From Micromonospora lupini (GTDB lineage: Bacteria > Actinomycetota > Actinomycetes > Mycobacteriales > Micromonosporaceae): a DNA stretch of 64,000 nt. The first letter of the stretch is position 1. Each line of letters begins with the position of its first letter. The stretch covers positions 1,121,001 to 1,185,000 of the forward strand of contig NZ_JAPENL010000002.1 in NCBI RefSeq assembly GCF_026342015.1, read 5' to 3'. The notes beneath the pieces were generated by a model. That model did not search any database, was not told the origin of the DNA, and worked only from the letters and a program-made list of their open reading frames with translations. The position numbers and the translations under genes are program-made. Below, piece by piece: positions 56,162-64,000 of this stretch.

Positions 56162-56824
56162 TTGCGCCCCCCGCTTCGGGCCGTCGCCCTGTTGGCCGTG
56201 ACCGCCGCGCTCCTCGCCGCCTGCGACTCCGGCGACGACTGGTCACAACCGCGTCCCGCGCCGAGCGCCGTCGGCTCGCTAGGTCCGGGATTCGTCGACC
56301 CCTCGGCGCCGCCCGCCCCGGAGGCGACCATCACGCCACGCCCCGGATCGTGGGCCGACGTCCACCCGTCGACGGACTACCGGGTGGTGCTGCTGACCGC
56401 CGGCACGGACGCCCCGACCAAGGCCCTCGCGACGGCGGTGCGGGACTGGGCCGACGACGAGCACGTCGACCTGAGGACCGTCGACGTCGACGACGCGCAC
56501 GACGCGGTCCCCAGCATCACCAAGGCCATGGAGATGGGTCCGGACCTCATCGTCAGCGCGGGCAACGAACTCATCGACGCCCTCGCGCTTGTCACCCCGA
56601 ACCATCTGGACGAGAAGTTCCTGGTGGTCGGCGCCGAACTGGCCGAGCCCACCCACAACGTCACCGCCGTCGACTGGGACGGTGCGTCGTACCGTGGCGA
56701 AGGGCTCGGCATGTCCTCGTCGTACGACGCGGGCACGTTCACGGCCGAGCGCTGCGCGGCCGCCATCAGGGCGGGCGTGGCCGCCGTGCTCAACGACCTG
56801 ACCGGGATCGTCGTCTGGCTCTGA
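56162..56824 (+). CDS. BMP-like lipoprotein
   Basis: The 220-residue lipoprotein starts at TTG 56162 after AAAGGA and has the lipobox TAALLAAC. The mature protein has a Pro-rich linker, then an alpha/beta domain (DYRVVLLTAGTDAPTKALAT, GPDLIVSAGNELIDALAL, EKFLVVGAEL, ERCAAAIRAGVAAVLNDLTG) that resembles half of a BMP/PnrA-type substrate-binding protein. Permease genes are absent nearby. It may be an orphan binding protein or a sensor. TTG start use is unusual in this window. Confidence 0.75.
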   Translation: MRPPLRAVALLAVTAALLAACDSGDDWSQPRPAPSAVGSLGPGFVDPSAPPAPEATITPRPGSWADVHPSTDYRVVLLTAGTDAPTKALATAVRDWADDEHVDLRTVDVDDAHDAVPSITKAMEMGPDLIVSAGNELIDALALVTPNHLDEKFLVVGAELAEPTHNVTAVDWDGASYRGEGLGMSSSYDAGTFTAERCAAAIRAGVAAVLNDLTGIVVWL

Positions 56825-56875
56825 CGTCGGCGCGGCACGCCGGGGCGGACGTGCGAGCCATCGGTCGATGGCGAT

Positions 56876-57032
56876 GTTATCGATAACGCTCGCCCTTCCC
56901 GACTGGCGCGACGGCCGCCGGGGCCGCCTGGCGCAGCGCACCGGGACAACCGCGTTGACGTGCCCGAACACCCGCACGGCCGCGCCCATCCGCCTTCAAG
57001 GCATCGAGGTTGATGGTTTGGGAGCGCTCCCG
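56876..57032. promoter_or_regulatory. Two LacI-type operators upstream of the GH62 gene
   Basis: A perfect palindrome GTTATCGATAAC lies at 56876-56887, and TGGGAGCGCTCCCG at 57019-57032. The second differs by one base from the CebR-type consensus TGGGAGCGCTCCCA, known in Streptomyces cellulose-utilisation genes; the first resembles other LacI-family sites. Together they predict sugar-responsive repression of the arabinofuranosidase by two regulators not encoded here. Confidence 0.7.
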
Positions 57033-57117
57033 TAACATGGCCGACGCGGCTGTTAACGCTCACCTAACAATGATTCCCACGAATGTGGAGGCCGCCATCC
57101 CGTCAGGAGGGTGCTTG

Positions 57118-58566
57118 ATGACCATATTCAGACCGACAAATGTCGGCCTCGTCTCGGCCGGTGTCGCGTTGCTGGCGTCGGCCACTGTCGTCGTGGCGAT
57201 GCCGGCAGGCGCCGCCGCCGCAGGCTGCTCGGTGAACTATGCCGTGTCGTCGCAGTGGCAGGGTGGGTTCGGCGCCAACGTGACGGTCACGAACCTGGGC
57301 GACCCGTTGAGCAGTTGGACGCTTACCTGGTCGTACGGCGCCGGACAGACGGTCACGCAGGCATGGAACACGACCTTGACGCAGAGCGGCGCGGCGGTCA
57401 CCGCACGCAACGTGAGCTATAACGGGTCGGTCGCGACCAACGGCACGGTTTCGTTCGGCTTCAACGGGTCGTGGACGAGCAGCAACCCGGACCCGACGAG
57501 CTTCGCCCTGAACGGTGTGACCTGCAACGGTGGGACCACGCCGACGCCACCGGTGACCGACACGCCCGCACCGCCGACGAGCCCACCGCCCACGACCCCA
57601 CCGCCCACCACCCCACCGCCCACGACCCCACCACCCACGACGCCGCCACCCACCACGTGTGATCTGCCGTCGTCGTACCGGTGGTCGTCGACAGGCGCGT
57701 TGGCGCAGCCGAAGTCCGGTTGGGTGTCGCTCAAGGACTTCACAGTCGCGCCGTACAACGGCCGCCAATTGGTCTACGCCACCACCCACAACTTCGGCTC
57801 GTCGTGGGGCTCGATGAACTTCGGCCTGTTCACCAACTGGTCGGACATGGCCTCGGCCAGCCAGAACACGATGAACAACGGCACCGTCGCACCCACCCTG
57901 TTCTACTTCGCCCCCCGCAACATCTGGGTCCTGGCCTACCAGTGGGGCGGCGCGGCGTTCTCCTACCGCACCTCCACCGACCCCACCAACCCCAACGGCT
58001 GGTCCGCCGCGCAGACCCTGTTCACCGGCAGCATCTCCGGCTCCGGCACCGGCCCCATCGACCAGACCCTCATCGCCGACAGCACCACCATGTACCTCTT
58101 CTTCGCCGGCGACAACGGCAAGATCTACCGCGCCAGCATGCCGATCGGGAACTTCCCCGGCAACTTCGGCAGCAGCTACACCACGGTCATGAGCGACTCC
58201 ACGAACAACCTGTTCGAAGCCGTGCAGGTCTACAAGCTCCAGAACCAGAACCGCTACCTCATGCTCGTCGAGGCCATCGGCTCCCAGGGCCGCTACTTCC
58301 GCTCCTTCACCGCCACCAGCCTCGGCGGCACCTGGACCCCCCAGGCCGCCACCGAGAGCAACCCCTTCGCCGGCAAGGCCAACAGCGGCGCCACCTGGAC
58401 CAACGACATCAGCCACGGCGAACTGATCCGCACCAGCGCCGACCAGACCTTCACCGTCGACCCCTGCAACCTGCAACTGCTCTACCAGGGCCGATCCCCC
58501 TCCTCCAACGGCGTCGACTACGGCCTGCTGCCGTACCGGCCCGGCCTGCTCACCCTGCAACGCTGA
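57118..58566 (+). CDS. Secreted GH62 alpha-L-arabinofuranosidase with CBM2
   Basis: The 482-residue enzyme from ATG 57118 (AGGAGG upstream) has a signal peptide ending PAGAAAA. A family 2 cellulose-binding module occupies about residues 37-138 ([39 protein letters not shown]). A linker of TTPPP repeats (about 142-181) leads to a GH62 catalytic domain ([90 protein letters not shown]). It removes arabinose side chains from arabinoxylan while bound to cellulose. The Asp/Glu catalytic residues of GH62 appear present in DFTVAP, PIDQTL and FEAVQV. Confidence 0.93.
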   Translation: MTIFRPTNVGLVSAGVALLASATVVVAMPAGAAAAGCSVNYAVSSQWQGGFGANVTVTNLGDPLSSWTLTWSYGAGQTVTQAWNTTLTQSGAAVTARNVSYNGSVATNGTVSFGFNGSWTSSNPDPTSFALNGVTCNGGTTPTPPVTDTPAPPTSPPPTTPPPTTPPPTTPPPTTPPPTTCDLPSSYRWSSTGALAQPKSGWVSLKDFTVAPYNGRQLVYATTHNFGSSWGSMNFGLFTNWSDMASASQNTMNNGTVAPTLFYFAPRNIWVLAYQWGGAAFSYRTSTDPTNPNGWSAAQTLFTGSISGSGTGPIDQTLIADSTTMYLFFAGDNGKIYRASMPIGNFPGNFGSSYTTVMSDSTNNLFEAVQVYKLQNQNRYLMLVEAIGSQGRYFRSFTATSLGGTWTPQAATESNPFAGKANSGATWTNDISHGELIRTSADQTFTVDPCNLQLLYQGRSPSSNGVDYGLLPYRPGLLTLQR

Positions 58567-58586
58567 CGCTCTCCACCGCACGCCCT

Positions 58587-58621
58587 CGGGGCGGGTTCGG
58601 CACGATGCCGAACCCGCCCCG
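58587..58621. terminator. Bidirectional hairpin terminator
   Basis: CGGGGCGGGTTCGGCA (58587-58602) pairs perfectly with 58606-58621 across a CGA loop, between the GH62 gene and the convergent response regulator gene. Confidence 0.8.
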
Positions 58622-58680
58622 GGTCACGTGCCAGGCCGTCCTCCGATCGTGCAGTCGGAGCGGGAACCAGCGTTCCGGCG

Positions 58681-59337
58681 CTACCGCTGGTCGCCGTCGA
58701 GGTAGCGCAGCACGGCGGTGACCCGGCGGTCGGCACTGTCGTCCGGCGGGAGCTGGAGTTTCGCGAAGATGCTCCGGATGTGCTTGTGTACCGCGCCGTC
58801 GGTGACGAACAGCCGCTCGGCGATCGCCGTGTTGCCGAGCCCTTCGGCCATCAGCCCCAGCACCTCACGCTCGCGCGGCGACAGCTCGGCCAGCGCCGTG
58901 TCCGACCGGCGATTGCGGGCGAGCAACTGCGCCACCACCTCCGGATCGATCACGCTGCCGCCGTCCGCGACGCGACGCAGCGCGGCGAGGAACTCCTCGA
59001 CCCGACCCACCCGCTCCTTCAACAGGTAACCGAGCCCGGCGGCGCCGACCGAGAACAGTTCGGTGGCGAACGCCTGCTCCACGTACGCCGACAGGACCAG
59101 CACCGCGAGGCCGGGCCGGCGCCGCCGGGCCTCCACCGCGGCCACGATGCCCTCGTCGGTGTGGGTCGGCGGCATCCGTACGTCCACGATCGCCACGTCC
59201 GGCGCGTGCTCGTCGACCGCGACCAGGAACTCGCCTGGGGTGCCCGAAGTGGCGACCACGTCCAGCTCCTCGGCCCGCAGCAGCAGCGCGAGCCCCTCCC
59301 GCAACAGCGGGTCATCCTCGGCGATCACGATCCGCAT
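58681..59337 (-). CDS. NarL/LuxR-family response regulator
   Basis: This 218-residue regulator has a receiver domain with Asp52 (VAIVDVRMPPTHTDEG, a common actinomycete variant) and a C-terminal LuxR helix-turn-helix (LSPREREVLGLMAEGLGNTA, then AVHKHIRSIFAKL). It overlaps the sensor kinase gene by 13 bases, so the two are coupled. No target operon is obvious, but the small membrane protein divergent from the kinase gene is a candidate. Confidence 0.93.
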   Translation of the reverse strand: MRIVIAEDDPLLREGLALLLRAEELDVVATSGTPGEFLVAVDEHAPDVAIVDVRMPPTHTDEGIVAAVEARRRRPGLAVLVLSAYVEQAFATELFSVGAAGLGYLLKERVGRVEEFLAALRRVADGGSVIDPEVVAQLLARNRRSDTALAELSPREREVLGLMAEGLGNTAIAERLFVTDGAVHKHIRSIFAKLQLPPDDSADRRVTAVLRYLDGDQR

Positions 59338-60551
59338 GGCAGCTCCACGTGCATCCTCGTCGGCCCTCCCGATGGGCTGGTAAGCGTCATTCGCCCGTCG
59401 TACGCCTCGACCCGCCGGCGGATGCCGGTGAGCCCGGAGCCGCGTGCCTCGTCGGCGTCGCCGCGCCCGTCGTCCTCGACGGTGACCAGCAGCCGGCCGT
59501 GCTCGCGGCGCACGGCGACGTCCACCCGGCTCGCCCCGCTGTGCCGGACCACGTTCGTCAGTGCCTCGGCCACCACGAAGTACGCGGTGGCCTCGACCGA
59601 CGCCGCGCAGCGGACGGCGACGTCCACCGTGAGCCGGCACGGCACCGCGCAACTGCCGGCCAGGCCCGCCAGCGCCCCGGCGAGACCACGGTCGTCAAGC
59701 ACGGGCGGCAGGATGCCGCGCACCACCGTGCGCAGTTCGCCGAGCGCCTGTTCCGCCGCGTCCTGGGCCTGCCCGAGGATCTCGTCGGCCCGGTCCGGGT
59801 CGCGCCGCACCGCCCGGCGCGCGGCGCCCAGCAGCACGTTGACCGCGACCAGCCGGTTCTGCGTACCGTCGTGCAGCGACCGTTCGATGCGGCGCAACTC
59901 CACGGCGTGGGCGTCAAGTGCCGCGGCCCGGGTGGCGGTCAGCGTGGCGACCCGCAGCGACAGGTCGACCCCCGGTGGCGGGGGCAGCAACCACCGGGCC
60001 GGCCAGGACTGGAAGCGGGCCAGCGCCGGGCCGAACCCGATCGCGGCGACAAGCCAGCCCACCCCGAGCACACCGACCACGAGCGCCTCGGAGAGCCCGT
60101 CGATACGCCACCAGAAGAACCCAGGTGCGCCGTCCTCGGGCCGGACCAGCCGGTACCAGAGCGGGAACGTGATGTCCTGGAGTGCGTAGAGCGGCAGGGC
60201 GAGGCCGACCAGTCCGGACACCAGGCCGGTGATCGAGTGGAGCGTGACCCAGCCGACCTCCCGGCGGACGAACGGGTCGCGCACCGCCTCCCGCAGCTCC
60301 TCCGGCACCGGCCCGGGAGTCGGGATCGGCGTACCCCGACGGGACAGCCGGGCGCGCTCCCGGTCGGCCACCGAGCGGACCGCCCGCAACGCGCCGGGCG
60401 CCAGCCGCAGACCCACCCCGACCAGGCAGGCCATCGCCACGACCACCGCCCAGAACAGCGCGCCCACCGCCAGCAGCGCGGTGCCCAGCCCGCCGACGAG
60501 GTGTTCGAAGGCGTCGACCGAGGCGCGCACCCGGCCCCGCACGTACGCCAT
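59325..60551 (-). CDS. Sensor histidine kinase (HisKA_3 type) with membrane sensor domain
   Basis: This 408-residue kinase has an N-terminal membrane sensor with four hydrophobic helices (GLGTALLAVGALFWAVVVAM, TGLVSGLVGLALPLY, ALVVGVLGVGWLVAAIGFG). The dimerisation domain carries His227 in ELRRIERSLHDGTQNRLVAV. The ATPase domain has the N box AEALTNVVRHSGA and G box VEDDGRGDAD, then GSGLTGIRRRVEAYDG. It is the cognate partner of the downstream response regulator. The sensor domain resembles those of DesK/LiaS-like membrane-stress kinases; the signal is unknown. Confidence 0.93.
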   Translation of the reverse strand: MAYVRGRVRASVDAFEHLVGGLGTALLAVGALFWAVVVAMACLVGVGLRLAPGALRAVRSVADRERARLSRRGTPIPTPGPVPEELREAVRDPFVRREVGWVTLHSITGLVSGLVGLALPLYALQDITFPLWYRLVRPEDGAPGFFWWRIDGLSEALVVGVLGVGWLVAAIGFGPALARFQSWPARWLLPPPPGVDLSLRVATLTATRAAALDAHAVELRRIERSLHDGTQNRLVAVNVLLGAARRAVRRDPDRADEILGQAQDAAEQALGELRTVVRGILPPVLDDRGLAGALAGLAGSCAVPCRLTVDVAVRCAASVEATAYFVVAEALTNVVRHSGASRVDVAVRREHGRLLVTVEDDGRGDADEARGSGLTGIRRRVEAYDGRMTLTSPSGGPTRMHVELPCGS

Positions 60552-60720
60552 CGCCGCCCACCTCCCGCGCCAACATAGGCCACCGCACGCGCGGCCGGCA
60601 GCGCCTGCTGCGGAAAGTACAGCCTGCTGTACCGGTGTCGTCGAGCTGGCGGGATCGTTGCGCCGAGGTCGCCCGCCTAGCGTCGATGGTGTCGTCGAAC
60701 GCCCACCGAGGGAGACAGTC

Positions 60721-60939
60721 ATGACCGATTCGTACCGCAGCACCGAGGCCCCGGCCGCCGCGCCGGAACGGCCCGGCGGCCTGCTACGCCCGCTGCTGTG
60801 GCTTGTGCTCTTCGTCAGCGCGGCGACCAACGCCGTGTTCTCGACAGTCGTGGACAACCCGTGGATCGGCTCGGTGTTCGGCCTGGTCGCGGTGCTCTGC
60901 GCGGCGGCGCTCATCGTCCACCACCGCCGCAACCGCTGA
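60721..60939 (+). CDS. Small two-helix membrane protein
   Basis: This 72-residue protein from ATG 60721 (GAGGGAG upstream) has two hydrophobic helices (LLRPLLWLVLFVSAATNAVF and GSVFGLVAVLCAAALIV) and a basic C-terminus. It is divergent from the kinase gene, with 169 bp between, and could be a target of that two-component system. No function is recognised. Confidence 0.75.
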   Translation: MTDSYRSTEAPAAAPERPGGLLRPLLWLVLFVSAATNAVFSTVVDNPWIGSVFGLVAVLCAAALIVHHRRNR

Positions 60940-60966
60940 CGCCGCCGCGCCGACGGGACGCCGCGG

Positions 60967-61542
60967 TTACCGCTTCGCGGCCCAGAAGACGTACACCGCG
61001 CCGTAGGGCACGGCCGCCGTCTGGCCGTCGACGCAGGCGCCCGCCGGGGCGACGCCGCCCGAGGTGAACAGACGGCTGACGTACGCGACGTTGCCGAGAA
61101 TGCCGCGGCCGGCGTGGGTGTCCACCGTCAGCAGCAGCTCGGGGATCGTCCCCGGGCGCGGGCTCTCCGCCGTCTTCTTCGCCGTGATGAGGGAGCCGTC
61201 GCGCTCGGACTGCCAGCTCGGACCCTTGAAGTGGTGGACCCGACCACCGGTGCCGATCAGCTGGGCCTCCGGCACGGACGCGCCGGTGAACACGCCACCG
61301 GCACACGTGTAGGTCTGCGTTCCGCGAGTCACGACGTACGCGCCGACCGGGCGGGATCCCGCCGGTGGCTTGATCGCCGAGGCGATGCGCGGGATGTCGA
61401 CCCGGGCGTTGGGCCCCATGGTGGCGCCCTCGGCGACCTCCGCCGCGGACGCCTGCCGAGGCACCGGGCCGATCGCCGCCAGGACACCGGCCATCCCGAT
61501 GACCGCAAGCGCTCGGATCCGGGAGCGAGACGAGCTGATCAT
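60967..61542 (-). CDS. DUF3455 family secreted protein
   Basis: This 191-residue protein has a signal peptide (ALAVIGMAGVLAAIGPVPRQ then ASA) and the DUF3455 pattern: PPAGSRPVGAYVVTRGTQTY, HHFKGPSWQSERDGSLIT, PGTIPELLLTVDTHAGRGIL, VAYVSRLFTSGGVAP, and VPYGAVYVFWAA. Members are secreted proteins of fungi and bacteria with unknown function; two Cys residues could form a disulfide. It converges on the small membrane protein gene. Confidence 0.87.
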   Translation of the reverse strand: MISSSRSRIRALAVIGMAGVLAAIGPVPRQASAAEVAEGATMGPNARVDIPRIASAIKPPAGSRPVGAYVVTRGTQTYTCAGGVFTGASVPEAQLIGTGGRVHHFKGPSWQSERDGSLITAKKTAESPRPGTIPELLLTVDTHAGRGILGNVAYVSRLFTSGGVAPAGACVDGQTAAVPYGAVYVFWAAKR

Positions 61543-61761
61543 GTGATCCTCCGATCGAGGCAGACGCGTTCGCGCCCACGTGACTCCTCACGGAAAGAAT
61601 GCGCAACCCGATCAATTTCGCGGCGACTTTGACCGATCGTTCACCCGTGGGCGGTCGTGGGTCGGGCACATCGGCGGGTCCGCCGTGCTCGTCGGGCACA
61701 GCACCGTCGGCGGACCGTCACTCGACGGCGGCCGGGGGCGTCACCCGACCGAGGCCGGGGG

Positions 61762-62622
61762 TCAGCGCTCGGCGGCGCCGACCTCCATGCGCTGGGTGCC
61801 GAGCACCGAGAGCAGGCGCAGCGCCTCCGCGGAGGGTGAGCCCGGCACCGCGGTGTGAATGACGAGCCGCTGGTCGCGGTCGGCGATGTCGAGCACGTCG
61901 CAGTTCACGGTCACCGGCCCGACCAGCGGGTGCTGGAAAGTCTTGATCAGGGTGCGTTCGTCGTCGACGTCGTGCGACTCCCACAGTTCGCGGAACCGCC
62001 GGCTGCCCGCCAGCAGGTCGCGGACCAGCGCCGTGACCTCCGGGTCGTCGGGGTAGCGGGCGGCGGTGGCCCGCAGGCGTCGGGCCGAACTACTGGCGAA
62101 CCCCTCGACGTCGGACACCCCGTACAGCACCCGGCCGTCCGGGCGCGGCCCGAGGAAGGCCAGGCGAACGAGGTTGCGGTCGCGCCGGGGCAGCGCCGAG
62201 AAGTCCTCCATCAACGCCGCAGCGAGATCGTTCCAGGCGATCACCTCGTAGCTGGCCGACGTCACGTGGGCGGCCGCCTGCGGTAGCCGCTCGATCAGGT
62301 CGAGGATGCTCTGCCGCACCTCGCGCGGCGGCCCGACGGGCGGCGCCGGCGGCCGGCCGGCCAGGTGGTGCAGGTGGTCGCGCTCGGCGTCGGAGAGGCG
62401 CAGCGCGCGGGCCAGGCCGGCGAGCACCTCGGGCGAGGGGTGCGGGGCGCGGGCCTGTTCGAGCCGGGTGTAGTACTCGATGGAGATGAACGCCAGCCGG
62501 GACACCTCCTCCCGGCGCAGCCCAGGCGTGCGACGCCGGGCCCCGGCCGGCAGGCCCACCTCGGCGGGGGTGATCCGCTCACGCCGGCTGCGCAGGAAAA
62601 GGGCCAACTCCTGTCGGTTCAC
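61762..62622 (-). CDS. XRE-family regulator with MmyB-like ligand-binding domain
   Basis: This 286-residue protein has an N-terminal helix-turn-helix (FLRSRRERITPAEVGLPAGA, RTPGLRREEVSRLAFISIEY and YYTRLEQARAPHPS) and a PAS-like MmyB C-terminal domain (ILDLIERLPQAAAHVTSASY, EVIAWNDLAAALM, LLAGSRRFRELWESHDV). In actinomycetes these regulators usually control a divergently transcribed short-chain dehydrogenase, as found here, and MmyB domains can bind fatty acids. The palindrome between the genes is the likely operator. Confidence 0.92.
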   Translation of the reverse strand: MNRQELALFLRSRRERITPAEVGLPAGARRRTPGLRREEVSRLAFISIEYYTRLEQARAPHPSPEVLAGLARALRLSDAERDHLHHLAGRPPAPPVGPPREVRQSILDLIERLPQAAAHVTSASYEVIAWNDLAAALMEDFSALPRRDRNLVRLAFLGPRPDGRVLYGVSDVEGFASSSARRLRATAARYPDDPEVTALVRDLLAGSRRFRELWESHDVDDERTLIKTFQHPLVGPVTVNCDVLDIADRDQRLVIHTAVPGSPSAEALRLLSVLGTQRMEVGAAER

Positions 62623-62651
62623 CCCTCTAGTGTGCGCCGCCGGACGGGCTC

Positions 62652-62676
62652 AGCCAGGTATCGACGATGCCTGGCT
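62652..62676. promoter_or_regulatory. Operator palindrome of the XRE/MmyB regulator
   Basis: AGCCAGGTATCG (62652-62663) and CGATGCCTGGCT (62665-62676) form a 12-bp inverted repeat with one mismatch around a single central base, in the 85-bp divergent promoter region. The position just upstream of the SDR start supports control of both genes. Confidence 0.75.
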
Positions 62677-62707
62677 ACGGCCCGGACGCCGGACGCAAGC
62701 TGGCCAC

Positions 62708-63469
62708 ATGACACCACTGCTCAACGACAAGGTCGCGTTCGTCAGCGGGGCGGGACGGGGCATCGGCGCGGCGGCGGCCCGGCTCTTCGCCCGGGAGGGT
62801 GCCCGAGTGCTGCTTGCGGCGCGGACGGAATCCCAGCTCAGGACCGTCACCGACGAGATCCGGGCGGCCGGCGGCACGGCCGACCACGTGCGGTGTGACC
62901 TGGCCGACCCGGACAGCGTCCGGGCGGCGATCGACCGGGCCGTCGCCCTCTACGGGCGACTCGACGTGGCCTTCAACAACGGCGCGACAATCACCCCACC
63001 TGGGCCCGTCGACCGGGTGAGCCAGGCCGACTTCGACCGGCTCTACCAGGTCAACCTGCGAGGTGTGTGGCTGGCCATGGTCGCCCAGGTCGCGGCGATC
63101 CGGGCCACCGCAGGCCAGGGGGCGATCGTGAACAACTCAAGCGTCGGCAGCCTCACTGGCAACCCGGCGCTGCCCGCGTACGGGGCGATGAAGCGGGCGG
63201 TGAACAGCCTGACCGAGTCGGCGGCGATCACCTTCGCGCCGGAGGGCATCCGGGTCAACGCGATCGCTCCGGGCAACACCCGTACCGAGATGATCGAGAG
63301 GTGGCAGGAGAACTCGCCCGGCCTGGTGGAGCGCCTGATCGCGGCGACGCCGCTGGGACGCCAGGCCGAGCCCGAGGAGATCGCCGAGTCGGCCGCGTGG
63401 CTTCTCAGCGACCGTGCGTCGTTCGTGACAGGCGTCGTGCTCCGCGTCGACGGCGGAGCGCGAGCCTAG
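62708..63469 (+). CDS. Short-chain dehydrogenase/reductase (MmyB-regulated type)
   Basis: This 253-residue classical SDR shows the cofactor motif SGAGRGIG near 14-21, NNG near 90 (in place of NAG), the catalytic Ser in NNSSVGS and YGAMK as the Tyr/Lys pair. The end DRASFVTGVVLRVDGGARA is typical. It likely uses NADP(H) or NAD(H) on a hydroxy or keto substrate. It is divergent from the XRE/MmyB regulator, a conserved pairing, and the substrate may be related to the regulator's ligand. Confidence 0.9.
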   Translation: MTPLLNDKVAFVSGAGRGIGAAAARLFAREGARVLLAARTESQLRTVTDEIRAAGGTADHVRCDLADPDSVRAAIDRAVALYGRLDVAFNNGATITPPGPVDRVSQADFDRLYQVNLRGVWLAMVAQVAAIRATAGQGAIVNNSSVGSLTGNPALPAYGAMKRAVNSLTESAAITFAPEGIRVNAIAPGNTRTEMIERWQENSPGLVERLIAATPLGRQAEPEEIAESAAWLLSDRASFVTGVVLRVDGGARA

Positions 63470-63562
63470 GAACCTCGGTCACGACGGGCACGGCCGGACC
63501 ATTGATCGGATCATCACCACTTGTTCAATAGATGCTGACAAATTTTGGCCAGTCTTGGCGAC

Positions 63563-64000
63563 ATGGCTATCACCCAGCGACGCCTCCTCGCCACCACAGT
63601 CGTGGCCGGGCTGGCTCTGCTCGCCGCGTGGGCACCGGCACGCGCCGCAGAGCCCACCCCGACGCCCGCCGCCACCGCGCCCAACATCATCTTCGTCCTC
63701 GTGGACGACCTCGCGTGGAACCTCGTGCAGTACCTGCCGCAGGTCCGACAACTCCAGAGCGAGGGGGCCACCTTCACGAACTACACGGTGACCGACTCGC
63801 TGTGCTGCCCGTCCCGCTCGTCGATCCTGACCGGCCAGTTCCCCCACGACACAGGTGTGTTCACCAACGGCGGCGCCGACGGCGGCTTCGCGGTCTTCAA
63901 GGGCCGGGGCAACGAGAACCGGACCTTCGCGACCGTGTTGCAGGGCAAGGGCTACCGGACCGGCTTCCTGGGCAAGTACCTCAACGGCTACCTGCCGGCG
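63563..64000 (+). CDS. Secreted sulfatase, N-terminal part (runs off the window)
   Basis: The first 146 residues of a type I sulfatase are present; the gene continues past the end. A signal peptide ends PARAAE near residue 30. The alkaline-phosphatase-fold core begins NIIFVLVDDLAWN with the paired metal-binding Asp. The sulfatase signature CCPSRSSILTGQ is at 81-92, with Cys81 as the formylglycine precursor of the CxPSR type. It would hydrolyse sulfate esters outside the cell and needs a formylglycine-generating enzyme. ATG start. Confidence 0.9.
   Translation, partial: MAITQRRLLATTVVAGLALLAAWAPARAAEPTPTPAATAPNIIFVLVDDLAWNLVQYLPQVRQLQSEGATFTNYTVTDSLCCPSRSSILTGQFPHDTGVFTNGGADGGFAVFKGRGNENRTFATVLQGKGYRTGFLGKYLNGYLPA

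Overview
This window is chromosomal DNA from a high-GC actinomycete, most likely Micromonospora or a close relative in the Micromonosporaceae. The evidence is very GC-rich codon use, many GTG starts, frequent ATGA/GTGA gene overlaps, a Micromonospora-type 16S/23S/5S sequence, and neighbourhoods typical of this group (DUF6230/DUF6114 pair, tadA with its associated protein, an AftD-like locus, SCO4848-family protein, ECF sigma factor beside a YCII/DGPF protein). There are about 58 protein genes, one tRNA-Ser(CGA) and one rRNA operon read on the minus strand. I see no prophage, transposase, CRISPR array or biosynthetic gene cluster.

Layout. 0-6.6 kb: secreted carboxylesterase with a divergent GntR-TetR regulator, an ice-binding-like secreted protein, a TetR/SDR divergent pair with matching operators, tRNA-Ser and deoD. 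6.7-12.2 kb: MacB-type ABC exporter (permease, ATPase, adaptor, lipoprotein) facing a two-component system. 12.2-24 kb: tadA pair, M23 lipoprotein, PHP protein, EamA transporter, DUF885 protein, DUF6114/DUF6230 pair, methyltransferase and DUF3068 protein. 24-35.3 kb: cell-envelope polysaccharide locus with an acyltransferase and a flippase flanking a coupled minus-strand operon (GT-C-like membrane protein, DUF2613-like peptide, GT2, GT4, AftD-like arabinofuranosyltransferase). 35.2-39.2 kb: NudC-type Nudix hydrolase, VanW protein and cyclase-family hydrolase. 39.2-44.5 kb: the rRNA operon. 44.5-51.3 kb: membrane and PRC-barrel proteins, trpS, LtrA, YCII plus ECF sigma, HAD phosphatase and a quinone-oxidoreductase-like MDR. 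51.4-64 kb: DUF916 protein with a secreted metallophosphoesterase, HupE-like protein, lipoprotein, a GH62 arabinofuranosidase with LacI-type operators, a second two-component system, DUF3455 protein, a regulator/SDR pair with a shared operator, and the start of a secreted sulfatase.

The most striking anomaly lies inside the rRNA operon. The 16S gene stops about 300 nt short of its 3' end, and the 23S gene keeps only about its last 980 nt. The rest of 16S, the spacer and the 5' two thirds of 23S are replaced by 2.15 kb of AT-richer, mostly CpG-poor, homopolymer-rich DNA that looks eukaryotic. Both breakpoints fall inside universally conserved rRNA, while the promoters, leader, 5S and terminator are intact. 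An assembly or gap-filling chimera with contaminating DNA is by far the simplest reading; a real insertion would make the operon non-functional.

Nothing here convinces me of a wholly new biological system. The best biological leads are a probable WxL-type surface-display module in an actinomycete (DUF916 protein, phosphatase with a WxL-like tail, ice-binding protein with a WxL-like tail), an AftD/DUF2613 envelope locus outside the mycolate-bearing genera, several clean palindromic operators that predict regulator-target pairs, and expanding tandem repeats inside coding sequence.
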